Assembly (NCBI RefSeq): GCF_036013955.1
Contig: NZ_CP107903.1
Location: 5,146,001-5,210,000, forward strand
Reading direction: 5' to 3'
From: Streptomyces sp. NBC_00459
GTDB taxonomy: Bacteria; Actinomycetota; Actinomycetes; Streptomycetales; Streptomycetaceae
DNA: 64,000 bases
Shown: positions 42,242 to 50,569 of the stretch, piece after piece
Layout: the number at the start of each line of letters is the position of its first letter
Position numbering within the stretch: the first letter of the stretch is position 1
Position numbers and translations under genes: made by a program
Notes under the pieces: generated by a model
Told to the model about the DNA's origin: nothing
Database searches by the model: none
Seen by the model: only the letters and a program-made list of their open reading frames with translations

Positions 42242-45200
42242 TTACGGGGCCTGTGCGTCGATCGCCTTCACGATCCGCTTGTCCGACACCGGGTACGCCG
42301 TGCCCAGCGCGTGGGCGAAGTAGCTGACGCGGAGCTCCTCGATCATCCAGCGGATGTCCGTGACCGCCGACGGCACCGGCCGGCCCTGCGGCAACTGCTC
42401 CAGCAGCCAGGCGTACTCGTCCTGCATCTCGTGCACCTTCTCCATACGGGCGGTGTCCCGCTGGGCGTTGGTGGGCATCTGCTGCAGGCGCCGGTCCGCG
42501 GCGACGAGATAGCGCATCAGGTCGGGCAGGCGCCGCAGACCGGTCGCCGTCACGAAGCCGGGCCGTACGAGGGCGTCCAGCTGCCCCCGGACGTCCGTCA
42601 GGTTCGGGAGGAGCACGGCGCTGCGTACGCCCTTCAGACGGCGCTCACAGGCCTGCCAGGCGGCCAGCACCTGCTGCACCTGGTTGACCGTACGGACCGT
42701 CGTGTCGACGATCTCCGCGCGCACCTTCTCGTACAGCTTCCGGTGCGACTCCTCGTCCCATGCCGGACCCCCGAAATCGGCGATCAGCTTGTCGGCCGCG
42801 GCCATCGCGCAGTCGTCGAACAGGGCCTGGATCGAACCGTGCGGATTCGCCGACAGCGCGAGCTTCTGAACATTCGTCAACTTTTCGGACGCGAACTTCG
42901 CAGGATTGACCGGGATGTTGCGCAGAATCAGCCGCCGGGTGCCCTTCCACATCGCCTGCTGCTGCTCGGCCTCGGTGTCGAAGAGGCGTACGGAGACGGT
43001 GTCGCCGTTGTCGACCAGTGCCGGATACGCCTTCACCGGCTGGCCGGCTCTGCGTGTCTCGAAGAGCGGTGTCAGGGTGCCGATCGACCAGTCCGTCAGG
43101 CCGGTGCGTTCCAGCGACTCGGCGCCGGTGCGCTCCGCGGTGGCCGCGGCGGCCTGGGAGATGGCCTGACGGGCCTTCGGCTTGAGCTGGAGGCGCAGGA
43201 CTTCGAGGTCCTTGTCCTCGGCCAGCTTGCGGCGCCGCTCGTCGACGATCCGGAAGGTGACACGGAGATGGTCCGGGACCCGGTCCCAGTCGAAGTCGTC
43301 GGCGGTGAAGGGGACTCCGACCATGCGCTTCAACTCGCGGGCCATGGTGACCGTCAGCGGCTCCTGGAGGGGTACCGCGGCAGCCAGGAAACGCTGGGCG
43401 AAGTTGGGCGCCGGGACGTAGTTGCGGCGGATCGGCTTGGGCAGCGAGCGGATGAGCTCCGTCACCAACTCCTCGCGCAGGCCCGGGATCTGCCAGTCGA
43501 AGCCCTCGTCGGTGACCTGGTTCAGCACCTGGAGCGGGATGTGGACGGTCACACCGTCGGCGTCCGCGCCCGGCTCGAACTGGTACGTCACCCGGAACTT
43601 GAGCGGTCCCTGGTGCCAGGCGTCCGGATAGTCGTCCTTGCTGACGTCACCGGCGCGCTCGTTGATGAGCATCGCCCGTTCGAAGTCGAGGAACTCGGGC
43701 TCCTCAAGACGCTTGTGCTTCCACCACGAGTCGAAGTGGGCCCCGGACACCACGTGTTCGGGGACGCGCTCGTCGTAGAAGTCGAAGAGCGTCTCGTCGT
43801 CGACCAGGATGTCCCGGCGGCGGGCCCGGTGCTCCAACTCCTCGACCTCGGTGAGGAGTCGGCGGTTGTCGGCGAAGAACTTGTGGTGCGTCCGCCAGTC
43901 GCCCTCGACCAGCGCGTTCCGGACGAACAGCTCGCGGGACACCTCCGCGTCGATGCGCCCGTAGTTCACCTTCCGCTGGGCGACGATCGGTACGCCGTAC
44001 AGCGTCACCTTCTCGTACGCCATCACCGCGGCCTGGTCCTTCTCCCAGTGCGGCTCGCTGTACGTGCGCTTGAGGAGGTGCTCGGCGAGGGGCTCGACCC
44101 ACTCGGGTTCGATACGGGCGTTGACGCGGGCCCAGAGCCGTGAGGTCTCCACCAGCTCCGCCGACATCACGAAGCGCGGGGGCTTCTTGAAGAGGGCGGA
44201 GCCGGGGAAGATCGCGAACTTGGCGTTGCGGGCACCGACGTACTCGTTCTTGCCGGAGGCGGTGCGAGGGCTGTCGCCGGTCGACGTGGACGCTCCGGAC
44301 GTGCCGCTGGTGGACTTGGGTACGTCCTTCATCCCGATGTGGGAGAGGAGGCCGGCCAGGAGGGAGACGTGGACGCTCTGCTCGGGGGCGTCGTCCTCGT
44401 TGGGGTGGATGCCCATCTGGCGGGCCACGGTACGGAGCTGGGTGTAGATGTCCTGCCACTCGCGGATGCGCAGGAAGTTCAGGTACTCCTGCTTGCACAT
44501 CCGCCGGAACGAGGACGAGCCCCGCTCCTTCTGCTGCTCACGGACGTACCGCCAGAGGTTGAGCAGGGCGAGGAAGTCGGACGTCTCGTCCTTGAAGCGG
44601 GCGTGCTGCTGGTCGGCCTGCGTCTGCTTCTCGACGGGGCGCTCGCGCGGGTCCTGGATGGAGAGCGCGGCGGCGATCACCATGACCTCGCGGACACAGC
44701 CGTTCTTGTCGGCCTCCAGGACCATCCGGGCCAGCCGGGGGTCGACGGGCAGCTGGGCGAGCTTGCGGCCGGTGTCGGTGAGCCGTTTGCGGGGGTCCTT
44801 CTCGGCGGGGTCGAGCGCGTTGAGCTCCTGGAGAAGCTGGACGCCGTCGCGGATGTTGCGGTGGTCCGGCGGGTCGATGAAGGGGAACTTCTCGATGTCG
44901 CCGAGCCCGGCCGCGGTCATCTGGAGGATGACGGAGGCGAGGTTCGTCCGCAGGATCTCGGCGTCCGTGAACTCCGCGCGGGCCTCGAAGTCGTCCTCGC
45001 TGTAGAGCCGGATGCAGATGCCGTCCGACGTACGGCCGCAGCGGCCCTTGCGCTGGTTGGCGCTGGCCTGCGAGATCGCCTCGATGGGCAGCCGCTGGAC
45101 CTTGGTGCGGTGGCTGTAGCGGGAGATACGGGCGAAGCCGGGGTCGATGACGTACTTGATGCCCGGCACGGTGAGCGAGGTCTCGGCGACGTTGGTCGCC

Positions 45201-46258
45201 AGAACGATCCTGCGCCCTGTGTGCTGCTGGAACACACGGTGCTGCTCGGCGTGCGAGAGACGGGCGTACAGGGGCAGGACCTCGGTGAACCGGTAGTTCT
45301 TCTTGCCCAGCGCGTCCGCCGTGTCACGGATCTCGCGCTCGCCGGAGAGGAAGACGAGGATGTCGCCCTTGCCCTCGCCCTGGAGCTCGTCGACGGCGTC
45401 GCAGATCGCGGTGATCTGGTCGCGGTCGGAGTCCTCGCTGTCCTCTTCGAGGAGCGGGCGGTAGCGGACCTCGACCGGGTACGTACGGCCGGAGACCTCC
45501 ACGATGGGGGCGTCGCCGAAGTGCCGGGAGAAGCGCTCGGGGTCGATGGTCGCCGAGGTGATGACGACCTTCAGGTCGGGCCGCTGGGGCAGCAGTTGCG
45601 CCAGATATCCGAGCAGGAAGTCGATGTTGAGGGACCGCTCGTGGGCCTCGTCGATGATGATCGTGTCGTAGGCGCGCAGCTCGCGGTCGGTCTGGATCTC
45701 GGCGAGCAGGATGCCGTCCGTCATCAGCTTGATGACCGTCGCGTCCTGGTTCACCTGGTCGGTGAACCGGACCTTCCAGCCGACTGCCTCACCGAGAGGT
45801 GTGTCCAGCTCGTCCGCGATCCGCTCGGCGACGGTACGGGCGGCGATACGACGGGGCTGGGTGTGCCCGATCATGCCGCGGACGCCCCGGCCGAGCTCGA
45901 CGCAGATCTTGGGGATCTGGGTGGTCTTCCCGGACCCGGTCTCACCGGCGACGATGACGACCTGGTGATCGCGGATGGCGGCGGCGATCTCGTCCTTCTT
46001 CTGACTGACGGGAAGCTGCTCGGGATAGCTGACGGCCGGCACGCGGCTGCGGCGCTCGGCCATCCTCAGCTCGGCCTTCGCGACCTCCGCCTCGATCTCG
46101 GCGAGGACGGCGGAACGGGCCTCCGGCTTGCGGATCCTGCGCGCACCCTCGAGCCTGCGCCCGAGCCGGTGCGCGTCGCGCAGGGACAGCTCGGTCAGGC
46201 GGGGGGCGAGGTCACCGAGAGCGGGAGCGCCGGGGGCGGAGGCGGGTTGCGTAGACAT
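42242..46258 (-). CDS. hrpA: ATP-dependent RNA helicase HrpA
   Basis: A 1338-residue DEAH-box helicase of full HrpA length. Walker A is GETGSGKTT (105-113), DEAH is at 203-206 (IIIDEAHERSLN), motif III is TSATID, and motif VI lies in QRKGRCGR. Winged-helix, ratchet (HA2) and OB regions follow, then the long HrpA-specific C-terminal region. HrpA acts on mRNA processing and on collided or stalled ribosomes in other bacteria. ATG 46258 starts MSTQPASAPG. It is monocistronic, between a terminator upstream and tRNA-Asp downstream. Confidence 0.95.
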   Translation of the reverse strand: MSTQPASAPGAPALGDLAPRLTELSLRDAHRLGRRLEGARRIRKPEARSAVLAEIEAEVAKAELRMAERRSRVPAVSYPEQLPVSQKKDEIAAAIRDHQVVIVAGETGSGKTTQIPKICVELGRGVRGMIGHTQPRRIAARTVAERIADELDTPLGEAVGWKVRFTDQVNQDATVIKLMTDGILLAEIQTDRELRAYDTIIIDEAHERSLNIDFLLGYLAQLLPQRPDLKVVITSATIDPERFSRHFGDAPIVEVSGRTYPVEVRYRPLLEEDSEDSDRDQITAICDAVDELQGEGKGDILVFLSGEREIRDTADALGKKNYRFTEVLPLYARLSHAEQHRVFQQHTGRRIVLATNVAETSLTVPGIKYVIDPGFARISRYSHRTKVQRLPIEAISQASANQRKGRCGRTSDGICIRLYSEDDFEARAEFTDAEILRTNLASVILQMTAAGLGDIEKFPFIDPPDHRNIRDGVQLLQELNALDPAEKDPRKRLTDTGRKLAQLPVDPRLARMVLEADKNGCVREVMVIAAALSIQDPRERPVEKQTQADQQHARFKDETSDFLALLNLWRYVREQQKERGSSSFRRMCKQEYLNFLRIREWQDIYTQLRTVARQMGIHPNEDDAPEQSVHVSLLAGLLSHIGMKDVPKSTSGTSGASTSTGDSPRTASGKNEYVGARNAKFAIFPGSALFKKPPRFVMSAELVETSRLWARVNARIEPEWVEPLAEHLLKRTYSEPHWEKDQAAVMAYEKVTLYGVPIVAQRKVNYGRIDAEVSRELFVRNALVEGDWRTHHKFFADNRRLLTEVEELEHRARRRDILVDDETLFDFYDERVPEHVVSGAHFDSWWKHKRLEEPEFLDFERAMLINERAGDVSKDDYPDAWHQGPLKFRVTYQFEPGADADGVTVHIPLQVLNQVTDEGFDWQIPGLREELVTELIRSLPKPIRRNYVPAPNFAQRFLAAAVPLQEPLTVTMARELKRMVGVPFTADDFDWDRVPDHLRVTFRIVDERRRKLAEDKDLEVLRLQLKPKARQAISQAAAATAERTGAESLERTGLTDWSIGTLTPLFETRRAGQPVKAYPALVDNGDTVSVRLFDTEAEQQQAMWKGTRRLILRNIPVNPAKFASEKLTNVQKLALSANPHGSIQALFDDCAMAAADKLIADFGGPAWDEESHRKLYEKVRAEIVDTTVRTVNQVQQVLAAWQACERRLKGVRSAVLLPNLTDVRGQLDALVRPGFVTATGLRRLPDLMRYLVAADRRLQQMPTNAQRDTARMEKVHEMQDEYAWLLEQLPQGRPVPSAVTDIRWMIEELRVSYFAHALGTAYPVSDKRIVKAIDAQAP

Positions 46259-46286
46259 ACCTGACCCAGGATCTCACCTCGACGAA

Positions 46287-46320
46287 ACGAGGGGCGAACG
46301 CTTTTGCGTCCGCCCCTCGT
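46287..46320 (-). terminator. Terminator between the secreted Ig-like gene and hrpA
   Basis: ACGAGGGGCG (46287-46296) and CGCCCCTCGT (46311-46320) pair perfectly, with an inner ACGC/GCGT extension around a TTTT loop. On the minus strand it lies 20 bp after the stop of the secreted-protein gene. Confidence 0.75.
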
Positions 46321-46339
46321 CCTGTGCCTGTGATGCGTG

Positions 46340-47989
46340 TTACCGCACGTCGACGTAGTCCTCGGCCCCGGAGCCGACGAAATGCCTGCTGTCCGGCTCC
46401 AGATGCACCGGCACCCAGGTGCCGTCCTCGGGCGCCTTGATGCCCTTGGCGAAGGAGCCGTTGCGCCCGGTCCCCACCCTGCCCATCAGGTACCAGGTGT
46501 TCTCACCCTTCGGCCGGAACAGGATCTGGACCCACTTGCCGCCGTACCCCTTCCAGCTCGTCCAGCCCACCGTGCTCGCGGGCTTCGCCTCCTGAAGGAC
46601 GCCCTTCACGGTGAGGGTCGCGCCCTTGCGGACCGGCTCGGGGGTGGCGTTCGCGCCGATGATCCGGGTGAGGGCCTTCACCCGGCGTACCGCCACGCTG
46701 GTGGTGCCCTTGAAGTCCCGGGCGGTATCGCCGGCGTACCGCAGTCGCCAGTAGCCGTCGGCGTCGCCCCGGAGGCGCTCCACGATGAACTGCTCGTCGA
46801 AGCCGGTCGTCACGGTCTTCTTGGTTATCCAGCCGGTCCTGCCGTTGGCGGAGCGCTGGATGTCGACCTTGATCCGGCCGCCGTAGCCGTTGCCGGCCAG
46901 GCGCACGATGCCGGTGATGTCGAGCTGGGCCACCTCGTCCTGCGCGATCGTGAACTCGGTGAACCTGCTCGTCGAGGTGACCTTGACCTTCACATCGGCG
47001 GTTGCGGTCCGCGTGATCCAGGCGTTGTACGGGTATGGCGGAAAGCCCACCTCGAACGTGTTGTCGCCGTCCACCCGCCGGACGAAGGTGAAGCGGCCGC
47101 CGGTGCCGGTGGTGGCCTCGGTCGGGTCGGAGGTGCTGCCGTTCTTGTAGTCCAGCTCCAGCGGGATGCCCGCCAGCGGCTTCCACTCGCTGCCGCTGCG
47201 GTACTCCAGCCGCCCGGTGACCTTCATCTCGGCGTTGGTCACGAGATGGAAGCTGTTCTTGTCGAGGATCAGGCGGGTCGGGGCGACCTTGGGTGTGATC
47301 GCGACCCAGGGGACCGTGGCGTAGCCCAGGTCGCTGCGGTACTGGGCGAAGGCCCAGCCGCCCTCGCTCAGCTCACGGGCGAGGGAGAAGTGCCCCTGGT
47401 CGTCCGTGGTGACGGTCTCCTCGACCGAATCGCCGAGGTCGATGTCGACGGAGGCACCGGGCATGGCCTCGGTCGCGCGGGTGCTGGGATCGCGGAGCAG
47501 CAGATCACCGGAGGCCGCGACGAGCTTGGCGTCGATGTCCGGCGTGGTCGGTGTGACGGTGAAGTTCGTGATCACGGGCTGCTTCTGGTAGCGCAGCACA
47601 CCCGCGTTCCGCTGGACGGTGGTCTCGCCGCCGCTGTTCGTGACCTCGACATCGATCGTGTACTTGCCGAGAGTGTCCAGGTGGACGGGCTGTGAGGACC
47701 AGGTGCCCTCCCAGGGGCTGGCCCAGTACGTCTCGGTGAAGTCGGTGATCGTGGCCACCGGAGTGTCCGTCTCGGCACTGCCGAGCGGGCGCAGCGTCGC
47801 GGTGATCTTCTTGACGTCCTCGCCGACCACGCTGCCGTGGTTGATACGTACGTCGATGACCGACCAGTCCGTGGAGTCGCTGGACGCCTCCTGGACCACC
47901 GGAGCGGCGGCGTGGGCCGCGCCGGGTATGGCGAAAGCGGAGAACAGGACGGCGCCGGCCGTCACCATCCCCCTGATGGTGTGTCTCAA
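46340..47989 (-). CDS. Secreted beta-sandwich repeat protein (calcium-binding/Ig-like type)
   Basis: A 549-residue exported protein. The signal peptide LRHTIRGMVTAGAVLFSAFAIPGAAHA ends with an AxA site. The mature part is a string of beta-sandwich modules: ITATLRPLGSAETDTPVATI, GASVDIDLGDSVEETVTTDDQGHFSL (a carboxypeptidase-regulatory-like loop), LTNAEMKVTGRLEYRSGSEWKPLAGIPLEL, and VRKGATLTVKGVLQ with the C-terminal ILFRPKGENTWYLMG. No catalytic residues are seen. I favour the TTG at 47989, which gives a complete signal peptide; ATG 47968 would remove its basic start, and ATG 48064 lies in the tRNA-Phe terminator. Probably a wall-associated or extracellular binding protein. Confidence 0.72.
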   Translation of the reverse strand: MRHTIRGMVTAGAVLFSAFAIPGAAHAAAPVVQEASSDSTDWSVIDVRINHGSVVGEDVKKITATLRPLGSAETDTPVATITDFTETYWASPWEGTWSSQPVHLDTLGKYTIDVEVTNSGGETTVQRNAGVLRYQKQPVITNFTVTPTTPDIDAKLVAASGDLLLRDPSTRATEAMPGASVDIDLGDSVEETVTTDDQGHFSLARELSEGGWAFAQYRSDLGYATVPWVAITPKVAPTRLILDKNSFHLVTNAEMKVTGRLEYRSGSEWKPLAGIPLELDYKNGSTSDPTEATTGTGGRFTFVRRVDGDNTFEVGFPPYPYNAWITRTATADVKVKVTSTSRFTEFTIAQDEVAQLDITGIVRLAGNGYGGRIKVDIQRSANGRTGWITKKTVTTGFDEQFIVERLRGDADGYWRLRYAGDTARDFKGTTSVAVRRVKALTRIIGANATPEPVRKGATLTVKGVLQEAKPASTVGWTSWKGYGGKWVQILFRPKGENTWYLMGRVGTGRNGSFAKGIKAPEDGTWVPVHLEPDSRHFVGSGAEDYVDVR

Positions 47990-48044
47990 GAACCCCCCAT
48001 GGTTCTCGGTGGGCCACGGCTCCGCAGTGGCCCACGGTGAGCGA

Positions 48045-48080
48045 CGAAGACCCCCTCCGGACAACCGGAGGGGGTCTTCG
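48045..48080 (-). terminator. tRNA cluster terminator
   Basis: GAAGACCCCCTCCGG (48046-48060) and CCGGAGGGGGTCTTC (48065-48079) are perfectly complementary, 8 nt past tRNA-Phe on the minus strand. It ends the tRNA-Asp/tRNA-Phe transcript just before the secreted-protein gene. Confidence 0.82.
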
Positions 48081-48087
48081 TGCGATG

Positions 48088-48161
48088 TGGCTGGGGCCGG
48101 GGTCGAACCGGCGACCTATCGCTTTTCAGGCGATCGCTCGTACCAACTGAGCTACCCAGCC
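48088..48161 (-). tRNA. tRNA-Phe(GAA)
   Basis: A 74-nt tRNA with acceptor GGCTGGG/CCCAGCC, discriminator A, anticodon loop CTGAAAAG giving GAA, and a GTTCGACCC T-loop. CCA is not encoded. It follows tRNA-Asp copy 2 in the same transcript. Confidence 0.94.
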
Positions 48162-48192
48162 ACGAGGTTTCACGTGAAACACGTAACCTCAG

Positions 48193-48267
48193 CGGTCCTG
48201 ACGGGATTTGAACCCGCGGCCTCCACCTTGACAGGGTGGCGAGCACTCCAAACTGCTCCACAGGACC
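48193..48267 (-). tRNA. tRNA-Asp(GTC), copy 2
   Basis: A 75-nt tRNA identical to the copy at 42045-42119, anticodon GUC. It is 31 bp upstream of tRNA-Phe and forms a two-tRNA operon with it. Confidence 0.94.
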
Positions 48268-48610
48268 TTGCTGTTGTGTGCGACGTAAGTCTCGCACACC
48301 GTGTCGCGTGCTCCCAACGGGAATTCCCGTCCGGACCGACGCTGACTGCGAGTGTCGGATCGCCTGGTCGCCGTTGCCGGTCTGGTGGTTCTGGGTGACC
48401 GGTCGAGGCTGGCTGGCGGGCCGATGTCGCTGGAAAAGCGTATCAGACCACGGGGGATGGTCCGCGCACGCGACAACGCAGGTCGAGGGGGGTGCGGTCC
48501 GGGTCAGGCGCGGGTCTCGGGTCGGTCGGAGCGGGTGCCGGAGTCCGTTTGAGCAGGGCCTATCGGGTACTCGGAAGGCACACCCGGACGACCTAGGAGG
48601 TGCCTTCCTC
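48268..48610. other. Gene-free spacer with tRNA and stress-type promoters
   Basis: 343 bp without a convincing gene. The promoter of the tRNA-Asp/Phe operon (leftward) should lie near 48275-48320. The right end holds a sigma-B-like promoter (48547-48570) for the small gene at 48611. Confidence 0.5.
48547..48570 (+). promoter_or_regulatory. Sigma-B-like stress promoter
   Basis: GTTT (48547-48550), 14 bp, then GGGTAC (48565-48570). This fits the S. coelicolor sigma-B family consensus GNNT-N14-16-GGGTAC/T. The small acidic-protein gene starts 41 bp downstream. Confidence 0.55.
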
Positions 48611-48772
48611 ATGGAACCCGGCACCGGTACGAACATCCCGTCGGCGCGCGAGGCCGCGACGGCCGGAGGCGATGCGGTCGCGCCGCCCGGTCCCCGGAAA
48701 CCTCGGGCGGTCGGCGAGCACGAGCCGGAGAACCCCGACGAGGACAGCAACATCATCAGGGGTGAGGACTAG
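48611..48772 (+). CDS. Small hypothetical protein (53 residues)
   Basis: Starts with ATG 48611 behind AGGAGGTG (48596-48603), a near-perfect Shine-Dalgarno, and reads MEPGTGTNIPSAREAATAGG, ending NPDEDSNIIRGED. Codon usage is strongly GC3-biased. The protein is disordered, Pro/Gly/acidic-rich, with no known domain. A sigma-B-like promoter lies upstream, suggesting a stress-induced small protein. The 3' end overlaps the convergent STAS-ANTAR gene by 17 bp. Confidence 0.62.
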   Translation: MEPGTGTNIPSAREAATAGGDAVAPPGPRKPRAVGEHEPENPDEDSNIIRGED

Positions 48773-49523
48773 AGGGCGAAGGGTCCTCCGGCGCCGTCCG
48801 GAGTCCGGCGACCGCCTCGGCGATCCGGAGGCGGAACGACTCGGGGAGCGGGTCGCCCGTGACGGCGCCGACGAGGTCGCCGGCCACCTCGTGCAGCTTG
48901 GTGTTGGTGTTCTGGGAGACCGAGACGAGCACTCGCCAGGAGTCCTCGGCGTTCAGACCGAAGGACGCCATGAGGATGCCCCGCGCGAGGTCGATGACGG
49001 GCCGCGTCTGCATGGCGCGCCGGAGCTGGACCAGTTCGATTTTCAGGTCCTGGCCGGTTTCGTCGGGCTCGCTCGTGACGGCGGTCTCGTCGGCGTCGCC
49101 GGTGCCTGCGAACAGCGGCAGGGTGCCGGTGATCGAGAAGAGCCGGAGCATCGCGCTGCCTGCCGACCGAATGGTGATGATCTTCCCCTCGTCGAGGGCG
49201 CGCCTGCGGACGCGGAGCAGGACGTTGAGCCCCGAGCAGTCACAGAAGTCGACGCCGCTCAGATCGAGCTCGATGCCGCGTTCCGAACGGGCGAGGGCCT
49301 GGCTCAGACCGTTGTGCAGTGCCTGCTCGGTGACGAGGTCGATCGCACCCGACACCACGACGAGCGTCGCGTAGCCCTCGGGCCGGGTCTCGATCCCGAG
49401 CGGGGGTGCCTGGACATCGCTCGGCGGAGGGCCGAGCGGTGCCAGGCGGACCTCGGCCGCCACCGTGAGCTGCGTGGTAACTGCGCGATCTGACATTGCG
49501 GCCACTCCGTGGACATCGGGCAT
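48756..49523 (-). CDS. STAS-ANTAR fusion regulator
   Basis: A 255-residue protein joining two signalling domains. Residues about 45-135 are a STAS (anti-anti-sigma) domain: ATLVVVSGAIDLVTEQALHNGLSQAL and GIELDLSGVDFCDCSGLNVLL, with the phosphorylatable Ser in DCSGL. Residues about 165-225 are an ANTAR RNA-binding domain: LVQLRRAMQTRPVIDLARGILMASFGLNAEDSWRVLVSVSQNTNTKLHEVAGDLV. STAS proteins take part in partner switching with anti-sigma kinases, and ANTAR domains bind paired RNA hairpins to prevent termination. ATG 49523 has GAGGGAG upstream. It could couple the sigma-B-type stress network to transcription antitermination. Confidence 0.82.
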   Translation of the reverse strand: MPDVHGVAAMSDRAVTTQLTVAAEVRLAPLGPPPSDVQAPPLGIETRPEGYATLVVVSGAIDLVTEQALHNGLSQALARSERGIELDLSGVDFCDCSGLNVLLRVRRRALDEGKIITIRSAGSAMLRLFSITGTLPLFAGTGDADETAVTSEPDETGQDLKIELVQLRRAMQTRPVIDLARGILMASFGLNAEDSWRVLVSVSQNTNTKLHEVAGDLVGAVTGDPLPESFRLRIAEAVAGLRTAPEDPSPSSPHP

Positions 49524-49595
49524 TACGTGGCTCCCTCAAGCGTCGACCCGGAAGGCCTCGTACGTCAAGAGATACATGAAATCAAGTTCACCCTT

Positions 49596-49624
49596 TTGAA
49601 TACGTGAATCAAGCGGCCTATGCT
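49596..49624 (+). promoter_or_regulatory. Promoter of the leaderless HTH gene
   Basis: TTGAAT (49596-49601), a 17-bp spacer and TATGCT (49619-49624) form a good vegetative promoter. The ATG at 49631 is 6 bp past the -10 box, so the mRNA is probably leaderless. Confidence 0.6.
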
Positions 49625-49630
49625 GTCGGC

Positions 49631-50002
49631 ATGCGTGGAGTACCCGAAGCACACACTGGCTGGACGTTCCTCACCAACCACTCCCGTGTCCTGGCTGCGA
49701 TCGCGGAGAACCCCACCGTCCGTATCCGTGACATCGCCGCGCACTGCCGGCTCACCGAGCGTGCCGTCCAGAAGATCGTCGCGGATCTGGAGGCGGCCGG
49801 TTATCTCACCCACACCCGTCAGGGGCGCTCCAACGCGTACCGGATCGAGGAGGGGACCATCCTGCGGCACCCGGCCGACGAGGGGCTGAGAGTGGCGCAG
49901 CTGCTGTCCCTCCTCTCACGACACGACGACGCGCACGCCGGTGACAGGGGTGAACTGCAGTCGACGGCTCCGCACGCGAGAAGCCCCGAAGACGATCAGT
50001 GA
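49631..50002 (+). CDS. Winged-helix transcriptional regulator
   Basis: A 123-residue DNA-binding protein. The winged helix comprises WTFLTNHSRVLAAIAENPTVRIRDIAAHCRLTERAVQKIVADLEAAGYL, with the wing THTRQGRSNAYRI. The C-terminal part is short and helical (VAQLLSLLSRHDD). MarR/ArsR-like members of this shape usually repress a neighbouring gene. It is divergent from the STAS-ANTAR gene, with 107 bp between them. ATG 49631 is used because the -10 box at 49619-49624 implies a start of transcription there; the in-frame start at 49604 would precede the promoter. Confidence 0.82.
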   Translation: MRGVPEAHTGWTFLTNHSRVLAAIAENPTVRIRDIAAHCRLTERAVQKIVADLEAAGYLTHTRQGRSNAYRIEEGTILRHPADEGLRVAQLLSLLSRHDDAHAGDRGELQSTAPHARSPEDDQ

Positions 50003-50088
50003 CGCTCCTGCGAGCGCCGGAGCACTGGCGGGCGCCCCGCTGGGTACTCGCACGGCTGACCTGAGGCCGTCGACGAAGGGACAGCGCC

Positions 50089-50364
50089 GTGAGCGACCAC
50101 CGCACGAACACCACCGGGGACGACCGGGACGGAGCGCAGGAGGAGGAGTCCCGGCCGAATCCCGTCCCGAGGGACATGCCCGACCAGCAGGCGGGCGCCG
50201 ACGAGGACCCCTGGGAGGTGGACGACCCGGTGGTCACCGCGCCGGACGAGGGCCCCGGCCCGGAGGTCCCCGACGCGGACGAAGCCGGCGCGGGCAGGCG
50301 GGGCGCACCGAACTCCGGCAGCCCGAACCCCGAACACCCTGTGCCCGACGAGCCGTCCGCCTGA
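50089..50364 (+). CDS. Acidic hypothetical protein
   Basis: A 91-residue, Asp/Glu/Pro-rich, probably disordered protein (MSDHRTNTTGDDRDGAQEEE start; EDPWEVDDPVV in the middle). GTG 50089 has GAAGGGA 9 nt upstream. Strong GC3 bias argues for real coding. No domain is recognised. It lies downstream of the winged-helix gene and could be cotranscribed. Confidence 0.55.
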   Translation: MSDHRTNTTGDDRDGAQEEESRPNPVPRDMPDQQAGADEDPWEVDDPVVTAPDEGPGPEVPDADEAGAGRRGAPNSGSPNPEHPVPDEPSA

Positions 50365-50403
50365 CGTTCCCGGCTGCCGGCGGTAGCCCCTGAACGCACG
50401 AAA

Positions 50404-50434
50404 TGGCGGCCACCCCTGATGAGGGATGCCGCCA
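50404..50434 (-). terminator. tRNA-Glu terminator
   Basis: TGGCGGC (50404-50410) pairs with GCCGCCA (50428-50434), with an inner CCCCT/AGGGA stem. It lies 15 bp past the tRNA 3' end on the minus strand. Confidence 0.65.
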
Positions 50435-50448
50435 ACCGTACTTACGTG

Positions 50449-50521
50449 TGCCCCCAACGGGATTCGAACCCGTGCTACCGCCTTGAAAGGGCAGCGTCCT
50501 GGGCCGCTAGACGATGGGGGC
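50449..50521 (-). tRNA. tRNA-Glu(TTC)
   Basis: A 73-nt tRNA on the minus strand: acceptor GCCCCCA/TGGGGGC, discriminator A, anticodon loop CTTTCAAG giving UUC, and a GTTCGAATC T-loop. CCA is not encoded. Confidence 0.94.
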
Positions 50522-50569
50522 CAGAACGTGAGAAGCATAGGTGATGCCGGGGAGGTTCGCCAAAACGGT

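Noticed and set aside
44339..46264. A 641-codon + strand frame opposite hrpA
   Set aside because: Antisense shadow; hrpA motifs are complete on the minus strand.
42045..48267. Identical tRNA-Asp copies flanking hrpA as island borders
   Set aside because: Both copies are complete, the enclosed genes (hrpA, secreted protein, tRNA-Phe) are backbone-like, and no half-copy or recombinase is present; ordinary tRNA gene duplication is simpler.
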